From assembly GCA_021527695.1 (NCBI GenBank), contig JAKFAO010000012.1, positions 496,001 through 560,000 on the forward strand: a stretch of DNA of 64,000 nt. The letters are read 5' to 3'. The notes under the pieces were generated by a model, which had not been told where the DNA came from, searched no databases, and was given only the letters and a program-made list of their open reading frames with translations. The DNA comes from Naematelia aurantialba (lineage: Eukaryota > Basidiomycota > Tremellomycetes > Tremellales > Naemateliaceae). Positions 21,606 to 31,329 of the stretch are shown here, in pieces. Within the stretch, counting starts at the first letter, position 1, and every line of letters starts with the position of its first letter. Both the position numbers and the translations under genes were made by a program.

Positions 21606-22517
21606 GTGAAGAAGGGAAGTCGTTGGAGCGTCAGACCAAGTAAAACAGCAACTGATCAGCGTCTGTATTTTGTGACGCTAGACCTCACTTGCAAATCAAC
21701 TGTTTTGGACCGCAGCGCTGCTACCCGAAGTCTTACACACTATAAAATGCAACGTAGATGGGGAAGCCTGGAGACATTTATGGAGGGCATGGGGAAGAAG
21801 ACGGATGAGCAGAAGGAGAAAACTATAGCAAAATGGTCCACGCACGGGACTCTTCAGGAGACAGTCAAACGTACGACTGAGCACATGAAGACAGTGACAA
21901 GCGCGGCAGACAAGGCGCTGAACCGCTCTTTGGACTGGACTGTGACGAAACTGCAGAGCCGTGACATGTGGACGCTTGATGGGCCAGATCCATTCACTGC
22001 CTCTTCGAGGGCGGGTAGTTCTTCTGCAACCACGGGCATGAGCGGCGGCAAGGTTACGGGCAAGGGGAAAGCTCGAGAGGCGTCTGCGTCTCTCGAGAAG
22101 CTGATTTGCTTAGAAGTGTACACGAAACACATCGCGCGCCGGTGGGAGCCTCTCTTGCCTGAGCTGTTTAGGCGGCACGGGCTCGGCAAGTGGGCGGAAA
22201 GCGCCTGGCCCGAGCTCAGGCGCTTCGACGACGAGGCGCGCACCGAGTCCTCCATAGCGATTGCGTCTGAGATCCAAGCGCTCGAGGAGAGTGTCCGTCT
22301 CCTGCATTGGGAGGCACTGGTCGATGTGCGCAGCGACGGACTTACCTACGCGGTATCCATCATGCCGGATGGTGGCGACTGGCTCGAGATATCGCATTTC
22401 ACCTCGGTCCGGTGGTTGCGATCGGGGCAAGAGCGCTGGGCCCTCATCCATGAGAAGATCAATGGCCACCGCCGCCCCACGATATTGAGGAATGAGCAAG
22501 AATACACGTATGATTGA
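21606..22517 (+). CDS. Orphan hypothetical protein, up to 303 aa
   Basis: A single uninterrupted frame of unusual length for this intron-dense genome, with protein-like composition: a charged helical middle (TVKRTTEHMKTVTSAADKAL), a Gly/Ser linker with GKVTGKGKAREAS, then RRWEPLLPELFRRHGLGKWA, and a C-terminus ending REWALIHEKI-like and EQEYTYD. I recognise no domain. Translation may start at Met48 (21747), where hydrophilic coding character begins and a TATAAAA lies immediately upstream. It sits beside the LTR cluster, so it may be a young or element-derived gene. No intron is apparent. Confidence 0.5.
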   Translation: MKKGSRWSVRPSKTATDQRLYFVTLDLTCKSTVLDRSAATRSLTHYKMQRRWGSLETFMEGMGKKTDEQKEKTIAKWSTHGTLQETVKRTTEHMKTVTSAADKALNRSLDWTVTKLQSRDMWTLDGPDPFTASSRAGSSSATTGMSGGKVTGKGKAREASASLEKLICLEVYTKHIARRWEPLLPELFRRHGLGKWAESAWPELRRFDDEARTESSIAIASEIQALEESVRLLHWEALVDVRSDGLTYAVSIMPDGGDWLEISHFTSVRWLRSGQERWALIHEKINGHRRPTILRNEQEYTYD

Positions 22518-23357
22518 TCTCCTCTGCTGATGCTGGGTGACGAGAAGATGACAATTTCTCTCCTCGCGACTCGGAACCGAGCAAGATTCTGGCACATCCT
22601 TGGCTATGTCCACCATATCCACCATGCATGCCGGCTTGCCTACACTCTGGCTTATGTAGTGTATATCATGTATGCCAGCGCGCCGACACTTTTGCATATG
22701 TACGACATGTAAGCCGGCTTGTCAGCTACGCTCCTGCAGGAGCAAGCCACTACCCGGCGTCGCGTGACTACCAGCAGACAAGCCAAGATATGTGCTTGTG
22801 ATGGAGCTTTCCAGATTCTGAACAGGCTAGGTAGCGGTGAGCAGTACGGCAGACCGTGCAGCGTCTGTCAGCCAGATGTAATCCTGCCGGATTCCTCAGC
22901 CGTCAGCTCGAAATACTCCTAGCCAATGCCGTAGCGGCCAAGCAACAGGACGTCGTTTCTCCAACCCTCCCACAGATTTTTGTCCCCACTCTGCCCTCTC
23001 TCTAGACTGAGTCAAACGTGTCATGACGAGCAAGCATCCTCCCGAGAACAAAGAAGAGTGTTTGCATCAATGCGCTTTACAACCCAATGATATGTATGCT
23101 ACGCGATTCTTCCAAAAGACACTCTCGAGACTCGCTCCGCCATCTAAGCTGTCGTTGCATTCTGCGTTCAAAGACTTGCTTGCTCACTCGTCCATCCATT
23201 CTTCCGTGAGTAGGCCCGTTGCTGCTCTAACAATCACCATCTTGCTCCAAACCATAGCTGAGCCCAGGTCCCCATTCCGACTCGCCCTCCTATCCTTTCT
23301 CATCCTTCTCATCCCGTTCAGTTCCCTCTTCTCGCTATCTCTCATCATGAGATTCAC
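22518..23357. other. Convergent spacer after the orphan ORF
   Basis: 840 bp. The plus-strand open frame at 23023-23424 runs antisense into the DUF2408 terminal exon and shows no domain. A short near-palindrome involving GTATATCATGTATGCC lies near 22660. Nothing else seen. Confidence 0.5.
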
Positions 23358-25356
23358 CTATTCCTCTTCCATATCCGACTCATCGTCGCTCATGCTCTCC
23401 TTCAACATCTCGAGCAACTCGTGAGCCTCGCTCAGCTGAGCTACCAGAATCGCCTGACCCTCTGGTATGCTCCCGTCATCAGCGTAAAATTTGCCGTCGC
23501 GCCGTAACGAGTCGATCTGATGTAATGCCAGATGATATGGGTACAGGTCGCGGGGAGTGTACGGTCCCCCGTATTTGAGGACTTCGTTTAAGCATTTCTT
23601 GATGGTCGATAATTTGTTTGCCTATGCCGATGAGCGAAATAAGGATGAAAGAGAAAGAGAAAGAGAAAGAAAAGGGAAAGGGAAGAGAACAAGAAGAGGA
23701 GGGAGAAACCACTCACGATAGGCATCAGTTCTTCTGAGATCGGCTCGGACTCAGACATGAGGCGATAGATGAGACCATAACATCGTCGTAGCAAGAAGAG
23801 CAGAGCCTGGGGCGTTTCAGTTAACATGCTGCTCCCATACTAATGATGAAAGGCTGACATATTGTCCCTCTGCTTTATTTCCTTCCGCATCGACAAACTT
23901 GCCGTCTACGCGCATCGAGTCGATCTCGCGCAACGACATGCCAAAGCTGTACAACATTAGCAACGTGAAACGCGTATTATAGGTATCGTAGTTGACACAC
24001 TTGTACAGATCGGTCTCTCTGAGCGTCCAACGATGAGTTAGTGCTGCAGTTTCATTCAGCTCAGTCTGTATGCTGCGGTGATGCCAACTGACTCAGACGA
24101 TCGAGCTGGGCCTTCATCTCTGATAATCTGTCGTAGATTGGCTTGAGCGATGGGCTGACATCCTCCTCGGCTTCTCGAGCTTTGATATCCTGCGCCACGT
24201 CGAAACATTGATCCAGCAGACCCGATAAGAGTGCTTGCCCTTCGGGGACAGACGACCCTCCAGGACCCAAAAACTTGCCATCGACCCGCTTTCTACGCTA
24301 CATCAGGACCCGGTCGATAGCATGACTAATCTGTCGGAGAGGGACTTACGCATCAATCTTCCGCAGCTCCTCCATGACCGCCTTGTATTCCGTCTTGTTT
24401 GGTTTGGGTTCACCAGCTATCATCGCCATCTGTTTCCGCAATGCCACGAGCCGTTGATGTATTGGCAGCAATTCAATCGAGATAACAGACAGTGACGCCA
24501 TGAGATCATTGTATTGGTGTTCTGCAAAGGTGAGCTGAGAACCGCGAATTACGTCTGTAGGGTGTGAGAGAGAGGGTATAGGAAAAGTCTACATACCGAC
24601 ACCTTGCAGCTTCCGCAGCATGAGCCGCACAATTGGTTCAGGATGCTTCCCTTCCTCCGAATCGCGCTTGATCATCTCTTTCAGCTGATCAATCCGTTCT
24701 CGAAATGGCGACAGGAAAGCTTCGGTATATGCTCCGGTCTCGTTCATGAATGACAGGATTTGCTATCACCATGTGTCAGCTCTACGCCACTCACGAGAAC
24801 CATGGTAAGGGCATGAACATACTCGGATGGCAGCGATTTGGGAATAGGCAGCAGGAGTCTCTCGGCTCTTGCCGATGGTCATGAAGAAGAGACTGAGGAG
24901 ACCAAAAACATCTGCGATGATGGTATCAACGCGATTTGGTTCCGGTGGGGCAGGTCCCGATCCAGAAGGGTCCGTGGATGAGGAAGCGGCGTTGTTGGCA
25001 AGTGTCGAAGCATGTGTGGAGGTGTGTTCATCTCGAATCTCGTTCAGCTTAGTGACTAAACTAGTGTCAGCACAGCTGCTAGCAGGGGATGTCATCCACC
25101 CTACCTTGCTTGACGACTTCCTTGTATATTGGCATGACATCCTGAGACCGGATGAATCTGGTGGTGTCCTACATGACGCTTAAGCAGTGGAAAAGAGTGC
25201 TGTAGACAACGCCGCGTACCTTCTTGAGAGCAGTTAGTCGGTTACGGATGTTGATGAAAGCTTCCAGGACGGGGAGTTCCTCCTGGTTGCCAGTCTGATC
25301 AGCGTTTGTCTCACAAGAATTGAAAGACGCACTTGAGGAACCATGCTGGACACCAT
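23358..25356 (-). CDS. DUF2408 family fungal protein, 11 exons, 468 aa
   Basis: Exons (minus): 25356-25333, 25282-25220, 25168-25105, 25055-24823, 24762-24597, 24521-24350, 24292-24093, 24043-24001, 23946-23859, 23806-23717, 23621-23358; 469 codons with all phases matching. The product is wholly helical. Conserved blocks are FINIRNRLTALKK, QDVMPIYKEVVKQVTKLNEI, ADVFGLLSLFFMTIGKSRE, ILSFMNETGAYTEAFLSPFR, VRLMLRKLQGVEHQYN and THRWTLRETDLYNFG. Three approximate repeats each read DS(L/M)R-DGKF-G-P-GQALL, so the C-terminal half looks internally repetitive. The family is fungal and of unknown function. It ends in an acidic Ser/Asp/Glu tail. The exon 1 start could be Met1 or Met5 (25344). Confidence 0.92.
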
Positions 25357-27133
25357 CGAAGCCGGGAAGTCGGATTGTTACCACGTGCAGCTCTTGCAAG
25401 CAACAGGATAAAAGTCTATCAATCACCGTGTCCGATTTCTGCAAGATGGCCAGGATTCCAAGGATTGGGTAGTTGAATGAGTAGTACAGTGGTCGAGGGT
25501 CACAATGTTGAGGTAAATGCCGAATCGATGTTATATACACCGATGAAAGCAGAAGAAAGAAGAACAGTTGGAGGAAACGAGAGGAGGTGTAGAGAAAAGC
25601 TGGTGTTTCCTTGGCGTAGGCTGAGTCGACACGGCACGGCTGTACTATTGTTGGACTGTCTGCGTTGGTGTCGGCCGAGCTGTGTGGTTGTACTATATGC
25701 CCTAAATGCCGCAACTCCCAAAGTGGTCCTCTGACAAAAAGTCGAGTGCTGATGTATACGAGGCGACTACTTGTCCTTGGTCTTGGTGGTTTAAGCCGAC
25801 AGCACCGCCGATACAGGCCTATTAGGCTCAATCCGTAGGCACGCTGATGAAATAGGCACACGGATGGCTGGGCCCGATTAGAATTCAATCAGATTGCCTG
25901 TTTCGGGGGAAGGAAATGACGCAACTGCCACACCATTTGACAGCTTTGCATGATAATGCCGCGGCGTTATGTATCCACCACCCCCCCTCTCGCCGCCGCC
26001 GCCGCTCGCTCGGTGCCACATACTTTTTTTTTGTGGTGTGTTTCCCCCCCCCTTTTTAGGGCCCAAGCAGACTGGTCCACCACTCGCGTTTGCCCCTCAC
26101 AGCCACCCAACCATACTCTCCATTTGCTTCCTTTCTTTGTTCCATCATCCTCGCTCCAAACACTCTATCATCTTCCACTCGTCCCTCTCAGCCCCAGTCG
26201 TCTCCTTGCAACCCAACGTGAGTCTCTCCTCCTCTTCCTCCTCCTCCCTTGTCACCATCCTGCAGCCACGTAGCATGCGCACGCGCGCCGATGCGCTAGG
26301 CCACGACGGTAGAACTGCGGGAGGCGTCCAAGTGGTCGTTCAACCCCCGTCCTCGTCGCATCGCTTTATTTCCGCAACATCCCACCTCGACTACGCTGCA
26401 ACCACACACCTGTACCCCTCCTTTGTTCGCTGCGACTCGTCTTCCCATTGAGCGAGGGGTCCAATCGCTCGGCCCCACCTCTTCTTTCTCTCTTCTCCGC
26501 CTAGTTGCAATTGGAAAGAACACTCGCTGACCGCGCTCGTTCATTGCTTTTCGTGTGACTCTTATCATCGTCTACGCAACTTGTTTTCATCCCGATTCAC
26601 CTCGATTCCTCTCACGATCAACAACCTGCGTGCGGTATCCCTCGATTCCTATTCTTGCCTTGCGATAGTCAATACTAGACCAGTATCAATCGTGAGTCGC
26701 AGCTTGTGACGTGGACGCGTCTGGTCGCGTTTCAACCAGCTTGCACGGGGCCATTCCCCTTGCTCATCCTCCCTGGACATCCTCTCGTCACTGTTCCGTC
26801 TACACGTCCGCAGTCGCGTCCGCCGTCCCTCTCCCGGAGAACGCCTCTTAAATCGAATCGTTATCGTGGGTTGCCGGGTTGTTGGGTATCGAGTTTGGGG
26901 AAAGGCATCGCGGCTTCATTTTCGCAGATTGTGACCAAGCCAGCGCCCAGTTTCGTGTTTCACCTTGTCTTCCCTCTCAGTCGCGCACAAATGTCTTGCG
27001 TAGAATGCTGCTGATCATGCTTTCCTCTTCTTCATTCCGGTCCCTTATCAATGCGATCTCCGGACGTCGTCATCCTGTCCATCCTCGTACTCGCCATTAC
27101 CTACTCGAACGCGACTCTGATTCCGCATCATAG
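25357..27133. promoter_or_regulatory. Long divergent intergenic region, DUF2408 / 14-3-3
   Basis: 1.78 kb without a supported gene. From about 25960 to 26700 the plus strand is strongly pyrimidine-rich with homopolymer T and C runs (26020-26060), typical of promoters and 5' leaders of highly expressed fungal genes. Small open frames here have no domain. A 5' UTR intron is possible but I cannot place it. Confidence 0.55.
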
Positions 27134-28219
27134 ATGAGCCGGGAAGACTCTGTCTACCTTGCCAAGCTCGCAGAGCAGGCTGAGCGATATGAGGGTGAGT
27201 GCACCGTCCTTTTGGCCGTTATGCAGTTTGGGCATGATGCGCGCGTTTCCGATTTGGTGTACTCGACGGATACTTGTTAACTCGTCTCTGAGAGGTCGCG
27301 TGACTGTTGCGATTGTTGCTGAGTTGGTGCAGAAATGGTCGAGAACATGAAGACTGTCGCGTCTTCCGATCAGGAGCTCACCGTCGAGGAACGAAACCTC
27401 CTCTCCGTTGCATACAAGAACGTCATTGGTGCCCGACGTGCGTCGTGGCGGATCGTCTCCTCCATTGAGCAGAAGGAGGAGTCCAAGGGCAACGAGCCCC
27501 AGGTCGGCATGATCAAGTCGTACCGTGAGAAGATCGAGGCCGAGCTGGCCAAGATCTGCGAGGACATCCTCCAGGTCCTTGACAAGCACTTGATCCCCAG
27601 TGCCGCGTCTGGCGAGTCCAAGGTGTTCTACCACAAGATGTACGCAAATTTACCGTTATATATGGGGCGTGCTGACGAAGGCAGGATGGGAGACTACCAC
27701 CGATACCTCGCCGAGTTCGCCACTGGCGACAAGCGCAAGGACTCGGCCGACAAGTCTCTTGAGGCTTACAAGGCTGCCTCGGACGTTGCGGTGACCGAGC
27801 TCCCGCCTACGCACCCGATCCGTCTGGGTCTTGCCCTTAACTTCTCGGTCTTCTAGTAATTTACTTTCAATGAGGCGAAGACACTTGCTGACTGTTTCAG
27901 CTACGAGATCCTGAACAGCCCCGATCGTGCCTGCCACCTTGCCAAGCAGGCCTTTGACGACGCTATCGCGGAGCTCGACACCCTCTCGGAGGAGTCCTAC
28001 AAGTGAGCTCATGAGCATCAGTGACAACATGCGGTGGCTAATCCTTCAGGGACTCTACCCTCATCATGCAGCTCCTGCGTGACAACCTGACCCTTTGGAC
28101 TTCGGACATGAACGAGGGTGGTGAGTGGCTGCCTTCGACGTGGGGCTTTGCTAATTTGATTAGCAGCCGACAAGAAGGAGGACGTCGAGGAGCCGAAGGA
28201 GGAAACCACTGCTGCTTAG
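27134..28219 (+). CDS. BMH1: 14-3-3 protein, 6 exons, 254 aa
   Basis: Dimeric phosphoserine/threonine-binding adaptor in cytosol and nucleus. Exons: 27134-27194, 27333-27639, 27685-27855, 27901-28002, 28050-28120, 28167-28219; 255 codons. Signature one [13 protein letters not shown] and signature two [20 protein letters not shown] are intact, as are [26 protein letters not shown] and [18 protein letters not shown]. Phosphate-binding Lys/Arg/Arg/Tyr positions appear preserved (VAYKN, ARRASWR and GDYHRYLAE). The acidic tail is short ([15 protein letters not shown]). The last intron ends in a tandem TTAGCAG acceptor that can add one Ala. Confidence 0.97.
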
Positions 28220-28710
28220 ACGACCTACCATGATCCCTGATGGCACGAACTCGCATTTCTAGGGCTTGGCGTTCCCGTTCCTCTCGTACACATGTCGTCT
28301 GTGCTTTCGTTTATTCCATCTATCCCAGCTCCCTTTTGCCTGTTTATGATGAAGACAATCAGTTCGAGTCGCATGACGTGCATGGTTTTTGCGTGTGAGA
28401 CAAGCATTCAGAATGAGGGTCTTGAGTGCGGCACGAGTCATGTCTGTGCTGGCTGAGGTTACATTCACTGAGTAGCTTGGCGTATTTGATACCCGACGTC
28501 AGGTGGAGGTTGTCCAGCGACCGGAAATTTCCGTGCAGCTAGAATTGTTCGTTCAATACCAGATCACCGGTCAGTTACAAGGTCGTCCGCATTGTTCGCA
28601 TCGTTCGCATCACTTCGTATCTGCAGTTCAGTGGTGGTTCGGCAACCCCATCGTCTAGGCGTTGATAGCGCCAACGGACTCTAGCCAGCGTGTACTGGTA
28701 CAGGTAGAAG
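28220..28710. other. Intergenic, 14-3-3 to UPF0538-like
   Basis: 491 bp in tandem orientation, 3' region of the 14-3-3 gene plus promoter of the next gene. Nothing coding seen. Confidence 0.5.
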
Positions 28711-30831
28711 ATGGTAGCACCTACCGACCCGCCGTTTGGTATGTGTTTTCCTCGTTCCTCGTTACTCGTTTCCTTCCCTTTCTTTGCTGGGTGGCCTTTC
28801 CTCTCCTTGGCTGGATGGGGTACCGACTCGTGGCTTGGGTATCAGGCGATGGCGTTGTGGCGCCAGTCTTGGGCGAAGGTTGGATGGCCGCTCTGGTGGT
28901 CGATGCGTGGTGATAGGTGTCAGCGTGGTTAGCAGTGCAGCTGTGCCAGAGGAATCTCCATCGCAGGCGTCCATTATTTTCAGCGTTATAAAACAAAGAC
29001 CCAGACCTACACCCAGACCAGATCCACACCCACACCCACACCCACACCAAAGCTCATACATTCCTAGGATACACCCCCTTCAACCCCATCCACGAAGCAT
29101 CGCACCAACCGCTCTCGACCGAGCTCCGGCCGACGACAAGCGCGACTCTGACGGTCCGAGTCATCAAGTCGTTTGCATATCGGACGCAAAAGAGCTTGGT
29201 GTTGCGAGAGGTTGATCTGGAGACAACGACGGTGGGAGCTTTGATGGAGAGGGTCAGGGATGGTGAGTGTTGGTCCTGCTAGTGCTGTTTGCGTGTCTTG
29301 TCTTGAGTCTTGTTCGTTTGATTCTTGTTGTCTTGACTATTGATGTCTTCGCTCTTATACCTTTCCTCTTGGAGCTTGTCTCTTGATGTTTTGATTAATG
29401 TGGTCTTGACTCAAGCTCTCTGCCTGTTCAAGTAGACTCCTACTGTGCTGCCTTGCTGGGCTGCCTCTTGATGTGCTTCCTCTTGGACTTTCGACTACGG
29501 ATGGGCTGCCTCTTCAAGTCTCGACCTATGTGTTCCATTACTTGGGCTTGGAGCCTGGCTGGCGTCTTGGCTCTTTGCGTGTTTCTGCAATCTTCTTCTC
29601 GAGCCTGGCTTGGTGCTTGGCTTCGCTCTCTGCGTTTCCACTCGTGAAATCCACTCTGCATGGACGTGTACTCTTGCATCTCCTCATGCCGGTCTATCTT
29701 CCGCGCTCTGAGCTCTAGTACCCTCCTATCCCCATGCAACACGGACCTGCTGACCCGAACAGAGATCCGGACAGCGCCGGGGTTCAAGCCGTATCGGGGT
29801 CTCCAACTTGGTCAGTCGTCTCTTGTCACTGTTCCCTGCATCTAACAGCGATGGAAGTCAAATTCCCCAGCCATTTCCTCCATGTTCCTCTCCCGTATTG
29901 ACCTGGCCATGTCGTCTCAGTTGGCTGCGGTGCTCAGGGGCCCGGAATACCCAGCGGCCCAGAGAACCATCTATATCTGAACGCAACGCGAGAGAACCAT
30001 TAAGTCGGCTCATTGCGCGCCGTTGTCCTACTGCGAAACGTCTGCTTGGGCCTTCGCTAACGCTCTACAGACACACTGAAGCTCTACACCGTGGCGCATG
30101 GCCACAAGGTGAGTCGTCCGATCCTGGTATCGCTTTGCAATTCTGCACGTGCAACACGGTGCTCAGCTGCCAACACATGGCAGCGGGGCAGGGGACGAGA
30201 GCGGCCTGCTTAGACAATGGCACGCTGACACACTGACAGACGACCAACCTCATCATCAATATCGACAACGACGACTGGATCTTGGCCGACTTGGACAAGA
30301 CGCTCGCGCAAGTAGGCTGCGGTGCGTGCCTGCTACTTGTTTTGTTGGGACTGCCTATACCGAGACCTTTCTCCCACGCGACGTTACCGCTTGGCTTTGC
30401 AGATTTGGTGATCTACCCTGGTCTTGCGAGCACGCGAATAATCTTTGCAAACTGCCTGCGTTCTCGTCTGTACTTTCCTTCATTGTTTCATCTTGAGGTC
30501 GTTGCTCGTTTCGATGCCCGTTTCGTTGCACACTTCTCGTTTGTTTCGCGTGACCTTCGTCCCCGGTCGGGGTTTGCTACTGGCCTCCTTTCGTTCTCGA
30601 TCTCGTCATGTCCCGTGTCTACTGCTGACTTGATCTGAATAGAAAACGAGACAGAGCTGTCATTCTTCAATCGAGAAGCGTACGAGGCATTCAAGCTCCA
30701 TCCCGAGGTAAGTGGGTACTGGGTGTTTGCCACCGACACCCCCTCTCTGTGCGCTGTCGCTCGCCGTTCTTCCTCCGTCGTTTGTCGTTGTCGCTGGCTG
30801 ACCTCGAGGTTATCAGGTTAAATGGGATTGA
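28711..30831 (+). CDS. UPF0538 (C2orf76-like) small protein, 7 exons, 156 aa
   Basis: Exons: 28711-28738, 29068-29262, 29763-29810, 30071-30108, 30240-30321, 30643-30707, 30817-30831; 157 codons in correct phase. The domain reads TLTVRVIKSFAYRTQKSLVL, VDLETTTVGALMERVRD, EIRTAPGFKPYRGLQLDTLK, LYTVAHGHKTTNLIINIDND, WILADLDKTLAQVGCENETE and LSFFNREAYEAFKLHPEVKW, matching the human C2orf76 family end to end (ubiquitin-like fold suspected, function unknown). The N-terminal extension MVAPTDPPFG... depends on my choice of the acceptor at 29067 and is less sure. Introns make up nearly 80% of the gene and reach 500 nt, unlike neighbours. The last coding exon is 15 nt. Confidence 0.92.
29012..29050. 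repeat. CCACAC-type microsatellite in an intron
   Basis: ACACCC/CCACAC units in intron 1 of the UPF0538-like gene, near the acceptor. Confidence 0.8.
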
Positions 30832-31329
30832 GCGTTGGGAGATTGTTTGTAGAAAACACAGTGCATAGGGCATGGAAAGAAGGGAAGAGAGCAGAGACGG
30901 TGTCTCGATATCTCAGCCGCTCATATCAGTCGAGCGACCATGATCTTGCAATCTTGCATGTATACATTATCATCGTACCCGTCGTCGCAACCCGACTGGC
31001 TTGTCGACAAGGCCCCACCTGGGGTATCATATGGTCACCTTGTAAGGACAACGTGTACCTTGTGGCTCATTGTCCGTACCGAATCTTGTTCAACACCATA
31101 GCGATCTGTAAAACCTGACGGCCTGAGCATTGACGGGTATATTCGATCGTGCATTCAGGTTCTCGGCACAAATAATCACAAGAAGACTCGAGCCATACCA
31201 GCCAAAACGTGGTCACACGGAAAACGACTCAAAAGTATTGGGACGAGTCATTATCGGAGCTGCGGGGCTCTTCACATCGGTCCCGCCATCCCCTCTCATC
31301 CCACACAGAGTTGACTTGCGGCGTATCGG
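30832..31329. other. Convergent spacer, UPF0538-like / carboxypeptidase
   Basis: 498 bp between two stop codons; no supported gene. Confidence 0.5.

Noticed and set aside
23023..23424. Plus-strand 133-aa ORF
   Set aside because: Overlaps the conserved terminal exon of the DUF2408 gene on the minus strand and has no domain.
25169..25888. Minus-strand 239-aa ORF upstream of DUF2408
   Set aside because: Read-through of the first introns and promoter; the DUF2408 exons explain the conserved part.
28721..29061. Cys-Gly / Trp-Val repeat ORFs on the minus strand
   Set aside because: Produced by the CCACAC microsatellite in intron 1 of the UPF0538-like gene.
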